64,000 nt of DNA, from NCBI GenBank assembly GCA_028554645.1, contig JAQOOI010000063.1, positions 62,001-126,000 on the forward strand. The letters are read 5' to 3'. This document shows, piece by piece, positions 12,505-25,680 of the stretch. The stretch is from Omphalotus guepiniiformis. Taxonomy: Eukaryota > Basidiomycota > Agaricomycetes > Agaricales > Omphalotaceae. Each line of letters opens with the position of its first letter. Position 1 is the first letter of the stretch. Below the pieces are notes generated by a model. The model made no database searches. It saw nothing but the letters and a program-made list of their open reading frames with translations, and was not told where the DNA came from. The position numbers and the translations under genes were made by a program.

Positions 12505-13222
12505 GTTTGAGAGCGAAGGAAATGAAGTCTTGGAGATTCTGAACTTGGCCCTTTTTATGAGAGTTCAGGACAAAGATGCTCTGTAACCCCATAGAACGCC
12601 ATCCGCAGTTCTGGCACAGCCTCATTCGCTAAATCGAGGACCTTACCTAATATGCTAGTCTCGACAACTCCGTCAGGAACTACTGCATCGAATCTTCAAA
12701 CGAGTCAGTCAATAGCAAGAACGCAGGCTGCAACTTGATATCAGCCTGAACATCCATCTCAATGCTTCTCCTTTTCTTAAAAATTAACAGAGGTGCTGAT
12801 TTGTACTGACGTCCAACCACCTGACAGTGATACTCCATCTAATAAGCCTTGAGCTGAGCGTAATAACAATCTCATCAACTCGAAAATACCCTCTCGCATG
12901 CGTGCTGTCCGGGTGCTGTCAGAGTGGGTTTCGCTACTCGTGACGATTCAGACGAGGGATTACTGCGCTATTTGAATGGAACTCGGGTGGTTCAGGAATG
13001 ATGTGGTCAATTCATAGTGGACATACGATGCAAGTAGACGTCGCATGACTCTCTCCTCCTACCAGCTAGGTTATAAGAGAGGAGGGACCGACCATTAGCG
13101 GCCTAATATTATGTAATAATCGTTTGAAGCCATACCATGTGATCAGTACACGCCAAGTTCTACAGCTTTTTACAGCTTCAATCCACTTGAAACGCTACCT
13201 TTGGAGCCTAAGCCAACCTGAC
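12505..13222. other. Divergent promoter region between stomatin-like and THYN1-like genes
   Basis: About 720 bases separate two start codons pointing away from each other. No coding potential was recognised. The region carries the 5' ends of both genes, and some 5' untranslated introns cannot be excluded. Confidence 0.45.
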
Positions 13223-14738
13223 ATGTCGGAAAAGTACTGGCTGCTAAAAGCTGAACCGGATTCACGTATCGTCAAAGGAAAAGATGTCAAAGTGAGCGAA
13301 TGCAAACCCCGCGGCATGCCATCTGGGTATCACTGTTACTGACTTTTTCCCCTGAAATAGTTCAGTGTAGATGATTTCGAGTCAGTGGAAACTTCACCTT
13401 GGGAGGGCGTTCGCAATTACGAGGCGCGGAATTTGATGAAGGAGATGAAGATCGGTGAAAAGGTATGCAGACGAAACGTTCTGCTTCAACAGCTATTATT
13501 CGAGATGCTTACACTTACTCCACATCTACAGGCCTTATTCTATCACTCGAACTGCAAGACACCTGGTATGCGCATCTATCCGCTTGCATACTTCAAGTCT
13601 CGGCTGTGTTGATTGACGATTGGACATGAATTCAGGCGTAGCGGCATTTGCTGAGGTCAGTGTGAGACTGCTATAGACCATTTCACTCGGTGGTTCGGCA
13701 TCGGATTCACCAAAAACATCTATCTCTCTTCTCTTGGTGACAGGTCTCGAAAGAGGCATATCCGGACTGTCAGTACGAAAACATCCTCGTCACACTAGTA
13801 TTCGTTCCTGACAGCCCCCCGAAACTCTTGGTGTAGATACAGCTTGGGATGCGTAGGTCCCCCCTTTTATCTATTTCATTCTAACTGTGATTGACTTAGC
13901 TCACTACAAGCACGCATCCGTATCATGATCCGGTTTGTTTTCGCGATAAGCGTCGTCGTCATACACCGATATGCTGAATTATCTTTACAGAAATCTGACG
14001 AATCCTCACCGAGATGGTACATGGTTGACCTGACGTTCAAATCCCGCGCTTCAAACTTCGTACCTCTGTCATTATTGAAATATATCGCCGATTCCGGTCT
14101 TCCCGAAGGACTGGAATATATCGGCGACGAGGGAGTACAGGCGATAAAAAGTAAGTCTTTTGACTTCGTCTTACAAGTTTGATAATTGATAATTGATTTC
14201 GTGAATAGGCATGGACTTGGTAACTCGAGGGCGACTTAGCGTTCAACGAGTCGAAAAGCCTGCCTGGGACGCTATCGTTCTCCTAGCCGAGAAAGGCGGT
14301 TGGAGCGAGACGATAACCAAAGCTAATGGCTCCGGATCCAAAACGAAAGGGGGCGGCGGCAAGTCAGCCAAAACTTCGTCCGCTAAGCCAAAAGCAAAAT
14401 CTACCACCACCACCACGTCGGCGACTCCGAAGGCCAAGTCGCAAACGCGGGCAAAAACAAAAAGCGATTCAAAGACGAATAGCAAGAGAAGAAAGATTGT
14501 GGATGAAGATAAGGGTGACTTTGAGGGTGATGCGGATGATGGGGAGGAGGAGGAATACGAAGACGCTGCGTCGGCCGAATCTGAATTTTCAGAGGAGGGA
14601 GATGACGATGACGATGACTATGGGAAGAAGAAGAGAAAGAGAAAGAGCGTTGGGGGGAAGAGGAAAGCGTCAAGTCGGAAGGAGCATGCTGAGGCTCCTC
14701 CTTCTACAAGAACGAGGGCACGGAACAATAAATCTTGA
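13223..14738 (+). CDS. THYN1: EVE-domain protein, THYN1 homologue
   Basis: EVE domains belong to the PUA/YTH-like fold and are thought to read modified bases in nucleic acid; human THYN1 is nuclear. Exon 1 (13223-13291) starts MSEKYWLLKAEPDSRIVKG; exon 2 starts at 13361 (FSVDDFESVETSPWEGVRNY). Later exons give GEKALFYHSNCKTPGVAAF, SKEAYPDYTAWDATHPYHDP, SSPRWYMVDLTFKSRASNF and FVPLSLLKYIADSGLPEGL. The HPYHDP exon is only about 23 bases, from the CTACAAG acceptor to the GTTTG donor. The EVE core is complete. The last exon adds a basic/acidic low-complexity tail of about 150 residues (Lys/Thr-rich, an Asp/Glu run, then KKKRKRKS), likely disordered with a nuclear localisation signal. The N-terminal ATG was chosen because the EVE fold begins directly after it. 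Confidence 0.88.
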
Positions 14739-14845
14739 GCTGATGCTGCGATTGTTGAACGAGAAATGTATGATTTTTTTTGATCATTGAATACAGCTTC
14801 ACAGGTCTTTGTCAACAATGCCTGCTTTTAAACGACTACTTACAT

Positions 14846-14929
14846 GGCTACCTGGCGCAATGGTAGCGCGTTTGGCTTCGATTGCTTACGCGTACCAAAA
14901 GGTTGCAGGTTCGAGTCCTGCGGTGGTCA
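14846..14929 (+). tRNA. tRNA-Arg (anticodon TCG) with a 12-base intron
   Basis: Folds into a full cloverleaf. The acceptor pairs GGCTACC with GGTGGTC (two G-T wobbles) and has discriminator A. The D stem is GCGC/GCGC, the anticodon stem TTTGG/CCAAA and the T stem GCAGG/CCTGC around TTCGAGT. The anticodon loop reads CTTCGA then A once the intron at 14882-14893 (after position 37) is removed, giving anticodon TCG, which reads Arg CGA. The internal A box (TGGCGCAATGG) and B box (GGTTCGAGTCC) are perfect pol III promoters. The 3' CCA is not encoded, as expected for a nuclear tRNA. Confidence 0.85.
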
Positions 14930-14948
14930 TACTCGGTCCGATAAACGA

Positions 14949-14952
14949 TTTT
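14949..14952 (+). terminator. RNA polymerase III terminator of the tRNA gene
   Basis: A TTTT run 20 bases after the tRNA 3' end is the first T4 downstream and is the likely pol III stop. Confidence 0.5.
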
Positions 14953-15077
14953 GATGCGGAAGACCGGACCGCAGGAATAATCCCTCTTTTTGGAACCCTT
15001 ATCACGTGTATACTCCCAGAGCATTGCAGGGTTGCATTTCGGGCTCTTACTCAACTTCCATGTCTGCATAAGTACTC

Positions 15078-17930
15078 ATGGTCGCTCTCTTCGCTGACTC
15101 TCGTGAATCTGTGCTGCAAATTGTGTCTTCCAATATATTTCAGCAGATATTTCCTCTTTTCGTGCTATTTTTCGTACCTTTCCTAGTTCTCGTACTTTCC
15201 CGATCGAGACCGACTCTCAGTTCCCTATTTTATTCTATCATAATGGTGCTTGAAAGCCTGGGCCTTGCTCTGCGTTTGAACTGGGGCAACTCTTCCGGGC
15301 ATGCTTCAAGTCATTCTAGTTCTCAGTCGAAGAAGAAAAGCAAAAAACGAGCTGCGAAGGCGGAGAAATTCGAGTTGAAGAGTGGTACGTGTTCCGAGTG
15401 GTGGTTCGTGGCTGCTCTCTTGCTGAATATAATGTTTTTCTGTTAGTAGACTCTTCTGATGGGTATTACCCTGGGCTGGTCAATATCTCTGGAACGTACT
15501 GTTTTATGAATTCTACCGTACAGGTACGTACTTTTTACTTTTTAGACCTTCTGACACCTATTAACCCGCACTTTACTGAAATTTGAATTGTAGGCATTAT
15601 CCTCCCTATCATACCTCCAACCACACATAGAAACTATCCATTCAAGAGCAGAAGCACTGGATGTACCGACACCTGTTATCGATGTTCTTCGGGACATGTT
15701 TCATTGTTCGAGTCCCTTCCTTCTTCCCTATTCGCTCCGAAGCTGATCATTCATGATCCTAGGCCTAAACACTCCCCGTTCCAGCCCTTACTCTATCCGT
15801 CCAGTCGAACTAATCTCCGTATTGTCGGCCCAATCAGAGTCTAGCGGACGCTGTAATTCGCTGTTCAACTCTCGCGAACATCAAGATGCGCAAGAACTCT
15901 TTCAGCTCCTTTCCGAGTGTATCAAGTCCGAAATAGTCGCTATTGATAAGGAAAGCGCTAGGGACCGGGGACTAGGTGGATTATCCCAGGCGATAGAGGC
16001 GAATAGAGAAATTGGGAAGAGTGTGTTTGATGGCCTCACGGCTAATCGTAGAAGTTGTGTTGTGTGTGGATATACTGAGGCTGTGATGCATTTTGCGTTT
16101 GACAATTGGCAGTTGTCGGTTCCTAGAATGACGGTGAGTTGTTGATGATCTTTTTTGGCGCCGAGTTGTTCGTCCTGACGTCACTTAAGTCGGCGTGTCT
16201 GTTGGAAGACTGTCTTTCGGACTATACTCGTTTGGAGGTGCTGAAGGATTGTATTTGTAGGAAATGCTCGATGAATGCGACACACCGTCGACTTGTTCAG
16301 GAAGAGCAAGCGTTGGCTGAAGTTCAGCAACCTTCTAGCTCGAAGAAACGTCGTTTAAAAGAAGTTAGGAAGATGAAAGAACGGGTGAAGGCTGCTCTCG
16401 ATGAGGGTAGGATTGAAGACGACATCAAAGATGTACGGATGGAAAAGGTGATTAGTTTGTCCACGAAGCAAGCTATGATTGCTCGGGTAAGTTTCATTGA
16501 ATGTCCCACGCAAGTATGTCTTGACAGTTTTACAGCCTCCTCCTGTACTGGCACTCCATATCAATCGATCCATGCATTTCACACACTATGCCTCAAAAAA
16601 CAACATTCGTGTCCTTTTCCCCGAAGTCCTCGACCTTACACCTTTCACAACCTCTGGAAATCTATCTACTATTCCTACATCTTCCTTATCAACACCCTCT
16701 CCTACTCCTAAGCGATCTAGCACTCCTACACCCGAAACCGCTCGAGATACCTCTTCCCGAACAATCTATCGACTCAGTGCTGTGGTATGCCACTACGGCC
16801 AACATTCCTTCGGCCACTACGTCTGTTTCAGGCGGAAACCTAAAGCGACAAAGAACGACTCGGAGAAATGGAAGCCTCCAAAACTAGTCATCGAAACAGC
16901 TGTTGCGGCGTCGAGTGTCGTGAAACAAGAGCCGAGAGACGATGTTGTCGATTTGAATGCGCCAGATTCGGAACCAGAGGTTTTCGAGGAATATATTTGG
17001 GAAGATGCGGATCCTGCGACAGCCGCAGGAACTGGGAGAGGTTGGCTTAGGATTTCGGACGATTCGGTCAGTGAATGTGGGATTGAGAGCGTGTTACAGG
17101 AAGGCTCGGGAGCGTTCATGTTGTACTATGAGCGCGCTGTCATTGTGGATGTCGTTCCTGCTGGTACCGCTAAAGGAGTCTCGCCATATCCATTACAGAA
17201 TGGATATCCTGTGGGTGTTGGTGTAGGTGTGGGAACACCTTTGAATTCAGAGGAGACTTTGAAGCCACAGATGATGATGACGATGATGGTTAATGGGAAT
17301 GGGAGTATGGGGTCATTGGTCAGTGTAGATGATCGGAAGGATAGGTTGTCGATGTCGATGTCTGCTTCGAGCAGTGGATCACCGCCTACGATGGGTGCTC
17401 GAGTGGTTAGGAGTGTCGCGGCTGGAAGGGGTAGACGTAGTCAGAGTGCTGCGCCGTCTGGAGATGGAAATGAGAAGAGAGCGTTATCTGCATCACCCAC
17501 ATTACCTTCTTCTTTGGCTTCTGGATCACTTAAAATGCCTCTCTCATCATCTCAACCTATCGCTATGCCTAATGGTCGTGTACATCGGCACCCAAAGGAC
17601 GATGATATTGACGACACTTTCGAGGAAGACGATGTCAAGCTAGCGTCGCATGTACAGAACATGTCATCCTCTGCGCCCTCATTGACATCTCAAATGAAAC
17701 CATCCATGTCAAGCTCATCGCTTGTTTCTAGTACGAGTTCGTGTAGTACAAGCACGAACTCAAATTCCGGCTCATCGTCAGTCTCAGCGTCTTCAACTTC
17801 CTCGCGAAATCGAAAATCTGGTCGTAAGACTAATTCTAACAATGCACGGATACACAGTTCTACTTCATCGCCCTCACAGTCACATCATCCCCCGCTACCT
17901 GCTTCACCCATGGTTGGGTTGAAGGCATAG
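15078..17930 (+). CDS. Ubiquitin-specific protease (USP/UBP) with N-terminal membrane segment
   Basis: Cysteine peptidase of the C19 family that removes ubiquitin. The ATG at 15078 adds a hydrophobic segment (FPLFVLFFVPFLVLVLS, residues about 26-42), as in the membrane-anchored yeast Ubp1; a later in-frame ATG at 15243 would give a soluble form. Exons 15078-15384, 15447-15533, 15594 onward and others join in frame. The Cys box reads ISGTYCFMNSTVQAL, the His box GQHSFGHYVCFRR, and the C-terminal part of the fold WLRISDDSVSECGIESVL then GSGAFMLYYER. A CxxC pair (CVVCG) and a second CRKC suggest a zinc ribbon. A Lys/Arg-rich helical insert lies between the boxes. The last 250 residues are Ser-rich and disordered. 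The catalytic Cys is preceded by GTY rather than the usual GNT. Confidence 0.88.
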
Positions 17931-18438
17931 TAGAGTGAACCTAGGGTATCGGATCCCCCTTCCTCCTCTCTCCTTCCTCCCTCTATTGTTCTCTTACTCC
18001 TTCTATTTTTATTCACTCTATCCATTACTACTATACCGCGTCCTGGAATCGGGATGCTCATTGCTAGTATTTTCGATGTACTATTCTATGAGATCGCCGC
18101 CTCCCTTGCTTTGTCGCTTTTATCAAAATTCTCGCCACTGCTCTCGCGATCCCATTCCCCTGCTCTTTCCCTCCTTTTTTCTTTTGGAGGTTTCGTCTTT
18201 TTTTTCAATCAGTGCATGTATCATTAGACTCTCTTGCTCTCTTTCGCCTAGTTTTGGACCAATACAATAACTTGAAATTCCTGGACTTGCTATTGGAGTA
18301 CTGGGCATTTCCCATTTTCTATCTTTCGGATGCACCTGGTGTAAGCAATTAATTGTTATATAGTATTCAGCAGGTATCAATGCCAAGCATGCCCATCGTC
18401 CTTTATCTGACAAGTGTTACAAGCTACAAAATTGTATT
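17931..18438. other. Convergent 3' space
   Basis: Pyrimidine-rich sequence between the stop codons of the protease (+) and the Cdc7-like kinase (-). No gene seen. Confidence 0.5.
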
Positions 18439-21469
<3,031 letters not shown>

Positions 21470-21685
21470 TGTCTTAGTTCAAACTCAGCATGGAAGAAAC
21501 GAAGCCGAAAACAAAGAAGTGAAGTGGCGATGGAAAGGCGCGTTCAACGGGACGCGTGCCAGATGTTGATCACGTGGTGGTGAGTCAAGGGGACCGCCAC
21601 CGCCCAAGGCCTGGTGCTCCACGCCATCACTACGAATACGAATAACTCTACTTCACCCAACGACCATCACTGCTAATCCTTCACT

Positions 21686-22441
21686 ATGGCTCTCAACTGT
21701 GCAATGCTGAATGCTACAAGGGATCCTATCCCTTTGCCACATGAAACCACCATCACAACTGTTGATTCAGGCGCAGAGATCGTTCTTCATATCCCTGATG
21801 CACCCCCGGAAGGCGGCTCTTCAGCTGGAGGCTCAGGCGGCGAACAGAAACTCAAGGCTATGGGTAGAATATGGGTTACTGATCGTCGAGTGAGTTATCC
21901 ATTTATTGCTCTACATACTTATCGTTTAACATAATCACAAATCATTCAATCTTTAATTGCATATACTCCTTGTACTAAATTAACTCTCAAAAAGTTCCTA
22001 TTCACCTCCTCCCCCGACTCATCTTTCGACTCGCTAACCGTCCCACTCCACTCAATCCTCTCAACGAAATTCTCCCAACCCACCTTTGGCTCCAACTTCC
22101 TCACTTTCGAGATCAAACCCTCTTCAGGTGGTGGTCTGACTGACGGTACGAACGTCGAGGTTCGGCTGAAGAACCAAGCAATGTTTCAATTTGTTGCGCT
22201 CTTGGAAAAGACGAGGGAACGTGCTATTTACATGAAGAGACAGGAAGCGCAGGCTGAGGATGAGGAGGGGTTACGTGCGTTTGTTTTTATCTTTATCTTT
22301 TCCTGTTTCTGGTGAAGGTGAATGTTTGACTGATGACTTCCTGTATCTTTAGCCACATACACCTCCCCCGCTGAATCGATCTCGACATCGCTGGTAGGCG
22401 GCACACCAGTTGAGAATCCCCCAGAGTACGGATCTGCCTAA
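21686..22441 (+). CDS. GRAM-domain protein, WBP2-like
   Basis: Three exons (21686-21889, 21995-22274, 22353-22441) give 190 residues. The N terminus MALN and the GRAM/PH-like core (KLKAMGRIWVTDRR then FLFTSSPDSSFDSLTVPLHS, SNFLTFEIKPSSGGG, VEVRLKNQAMFQFVALLEKT) match the WW-domain-binding protein 2 family. The C terminus carries a single PPEY motif (VENPPEYGSA), the ligand type bound by WW domains of Nedd4/Rsp5 ubiquitin ligases. In animals WBP2 is a transcriptional coactivator; in fungi a role as a Rsp5 adaptor is plausible but is inference. Confidence 0.85.
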
Positions 22442-22726
22442 ATCAATCAGTAGATCAGGAAATGTGGCGGTGTGGATTGTTATCGAACCATTGAAGGACC
22501 TAATTTATTGAGGCTTTATGTACATTGTGTAGGCAAATGCTTAGGTAGAAAGTAGTGTAATAAGATATTTTGCGACATTGATGAATGTATGATGTCCATG
22601 GACACAGAACTGCTTCAGGCGCTTGAACGTTAGACGCGTATGAAGTTGTATTATTTAAGTACATTGCAAGATTCTAATATCTACCACTGCAAGCCAACTG
22701 CAAGCCTTCCGTCCTCTAGCAATCCA

Positions 22727-23834
22727 TCAAATCGCGTACCCCTAAAACCAAAAACCATAATAAGCACCCAAAACTTGAACCCGAAACCATCAAGCACTGC
22801 AGCCACTCACCCCATTAACTCTAATATTCTGCCCATTAATCCACGCCGCCGCTGGACTCGCTAGGAACGCAACGATAGGCGCAACCTCCTCCGGTAATCC
22901 AATCCTCTTGCTCGGCGCCCACCCTTTAATAATATTAATCAACTCATCGGATTTTCCAGTCCGGAAGAGTTCCGTGTCAATAGGTCCGGGGGAGATGGTG
23001 TTCACTGTGTGGCCCTTTGCTCCGAGGTCTTTCGCGAGGACGCGGGACATTTGTTCGATTGCGCCTAGGAAGAGAGGTGGTATTAAATTGGTGGTGTAAA
23101 GAAAGAGATGGGGAAGGCAAGTACCTTTTGTCATAGCGTAGAGTAGATAATTTGGCAATATTGTCGACGCGAGCGTCAGCGATGTCGAGAAGAAAATGAC
23201 CCTCCCGCCCGCTAAAGCAAAGCAAGTGACCACACACAATTAGTCCTCAGCGAAACACGGAAGAGATTCACCATTACTCACACTCTGGGAATAGTCGTGC
23301 CGCCTTTTGAACCAGGAATAACGGGCCCTTCACATTCGTGTCGAAATGGTTTTCATAAACTCCCTCGTCGACGCTCTCTAGCGTCCTAGAGCCCGCCACA
23401 GCAGCATTAAGCACCAACACATCTAACTTCCCAAACACTTTCACCGTCTCATTGAGGAGGTGCTCGCCACCTTGAATGGTAGATGCGTCAGCTTGAATAG
23501 CGATCGCGTCGCCTTTTCCAGTGGATTTTATCTCGCTGACGATTTGGTCAGCGGGGGTACGAGAGTTCATGTCTTTGAAGTCATGAGAGGACAAGGGGAT
23601 TAGCGATCTTCGGATTGAATGGAGGGGGTCACGCTCGAAAACTTACAATTAACAACTACTTTGGCGCCTTCTGAGGCGAGACGAAGGGCGATTGAGGCGC
23701 CGATACCGCGTGAGGAGCCTGTGACGACAGCTACTTTGCCTGAGGAGAGCCGCGATAAGTATTAGCGCTATCGGGTTTTGAGTTGGTGAAGTTACTATAC
23801 CTTCAAGAGATGTAGTCAACGCCTGGGAAGCCAT
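22727..23834 (-). CDS. Short-chain dehydrogenase/reductase (SDR), copy 1
   Basis: NAD(P)-dependent oxidoreductase of the classical SDR type. From the ATG at 23834: a short first exon ([12 protein letters not shown]), then the cofactor motif [20 protein letters not shown] (TGxxxGIG), the NAA-type site ([18 protein letters not shown]), the catalytic Ser region ([13 protein letters not shown]) and the YAMTK dyad, with an intron right after the catalytic Lys. The C terminus has [16 protein letters not shown] and GQNIRVNG, followed by an intron whose AG leads into GYAI and the stop at 22727, giving the common SDR ending VNGGYAI. Several introns lack in-frame stops. The substrate cannot be deduced. 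A tandem paralogue lies at 25881-26984. Confidence 0.85.
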
Positions 23835-24364
23835 AATGTTGAATAGGAACTGATGAACTGGGAAGAGTGCGGATTAGATAGAAGAATCGGGAGATTATAT
23901 GTAAATGATCCACTTATTTGAGTACCCAAGTTTTGGTGAAGCCTCATTCGATGTGAAGACACCTATTTATGCTTTTGAAAACTCCCATGGAATTTTATCA
24001 ACCTACTTAATCACCACCCACCGGTGAGTGACCATTGATAGTAACACTTACGATACACCTAACCCACTCAATTATTGTCGGCATCAACACGGTCCTTTCA
24101 AACCCATGCGTATTTCATCCAACCAATGACGCGGACGGCCTCCGAGTCTTTTGACTCATACGATACACTCAGGATAGCGCAAAGTCCTACTACATGAATT
24201 GAGTTTCTTGGATCCGGTTCGATTTCAGGAGACTGACCTCTGACCTGCCCCTGACACTTTCAATTCTGACCTCGGGGTAACGGTATATCCCTGAGAATAC
24301 GATATCGTCTGCTTCTTTGTTTGAATACCGATGCTTCGACCTCGCGTCTGGCCAGACCTGCACA

Positions 24365-25125
24365 ACCAGGATTAATTTGCATTAGGAGCCAGGTCTCCCA
24401 CTGCATGATGGGTAATCGCAGTACAGTGCCCATACAGCAGTGTATATCTAGAGATCCCGGCAGTGACGACTCAGTGCCATGGAGTTGTGAATCTTGATAC
24501 CACTTTTCAGTTCTGGACAGACCCTTCCTGTTGGAATCTGTACCTTGGCTTAGATGTAGAGAAAAACAGTATCTAGTTTTGATGTCTTTATTGCTGCTGA
24601 GGAGACTCAGAAAAGGGATCAATCCTGAGTGTCACTGATATCTTGTTCACTGGAACAGATCCACCCGGGGGCATTTATGGCTGCATAAATTGACATAGAC
24701 ACCTTTACTCTGTACACCTACTATTACTCTGTAAAAAGTGTCCGAGTTCAAAAAGTTTACACTGGCACTGAGGCTACATACTGCTCCCTAAACGCAGATC
24801 TATGTCGTCGAAAAGTGCCTGACCAAGGCGAAACAAGCTGGCTTCGTAGGAACAATAATATATGTCCACACATGATATCAGGTAACTTTGTGTGTTTTTT
24901 ACCCAGTAATATCTTTGAATATTATACACATTTGGACATACACTACATCTGATTGTAATCTGAAGCGTAAAAGTGTCGGAAGGTTGATGTAGAAGTGAAG
25001 AAAGCGATTTTTATATTAGTAAGACCGGTCCAGACCGAGCTGCAGCCCTTTCCCCATATGTCGACGCGCACGGTGGCTGTGCAACGGATTTTGGGTCCTC
25101 TTATATTGGCTTCGCTGCGCTCACC
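24365..25125. other. Non-coding segment present only in duplication unit 1
   Basis: Unit 2 joins the flanking sequences (CCAGACCTGCA-type and CTTGAGCACTGG-type) almost directly, so this stretch is an insertion in unit 1 or a deletion from unit 2. No convincing terminal repeats, target duplication or coding frame was found. Edges are accurate to about 15 bases. Confidence 0.5.
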
Positions 25126-25396
25126 CAATTAAAATCTTGAGCACTGGCACCGGACCTTCCAATGCTCTCGAGTATCACCAACGTCGATATCAGAACGAAT
25201 GAACTTACAGATCTAAACAATTTGTAAAACCTATGCCACCTCAGGCCTCAGTCTGCATCCTCCCGCTGATAGATTTACTCCGAGGTCAACTTCAACCTGA
25301 GCGACGAGCGACGACAGACCTAGGCCTCATTTTCATGTTTCCGAATGGCATTGGTGGTGGGGTCGAAGAGCAAATATTAATCGAAAGACTCTGCCG

Positions 25397-25427
25397 CCGG
25401 CACGGCGCACGATAAAAGTCGTGCCGG
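25397..25427. repeat. Short inverted repeat (CCGGCACG / CGTGCCGG)
   Basis: Eight-base perfect arms separated by 15 bases. The right arm and its flank (GTCGTGCCGGTCCGGCATAT) recur in unit 2 near 27,905-27,925, where the left arm has decayed. Function unknown. Confidence 0.45.
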
Positions 25428-25680
25428 TCCGGCATATCCTATATGTAACCTCAACGAACCGGACTATGATTCTATGAAGTATTAATCGTTGCCACAGTAT
25501 CCTGTGTCAAGTATCTGGACTTCATTGAAGAATTTAATTGAAGGATAAAACGAATGCAGAAGCAGAAGCAGACAGGGACAATCGCCGCCGCACTCGAGAA
25601 GCCATTCTCCCTTCGGTGATCAGTTGGCGGAGGTATGCACACACAATTTTTGCTCTTTCAAGTAGTACGCTAAACCCACT

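Larger units (their letters stand above)
22537..25680. repeat. Segmental duplication, unit 1 (contains SDR copy 1)
   Basis: Direct tandem copy of 25681-28215. Similarity starts at the AGGTAGAAAGTAGTG block and ends near TCAAGTAGTACGCTAAACCCACT; it covers the SDR gene, its promoter and non-coding flanks. Unit 1 is longer because of about 760 bases (roughly 24,365-25,125) missing from unit 2. Confidence 0.85.

Noticed and set aside
14848..15069. Minus-strand frame with RTRTCNLLVRVSNRSQTR
   Set aside because: It overlaps the tRNA gene; this is a common spurious translation of tRNA sequence.
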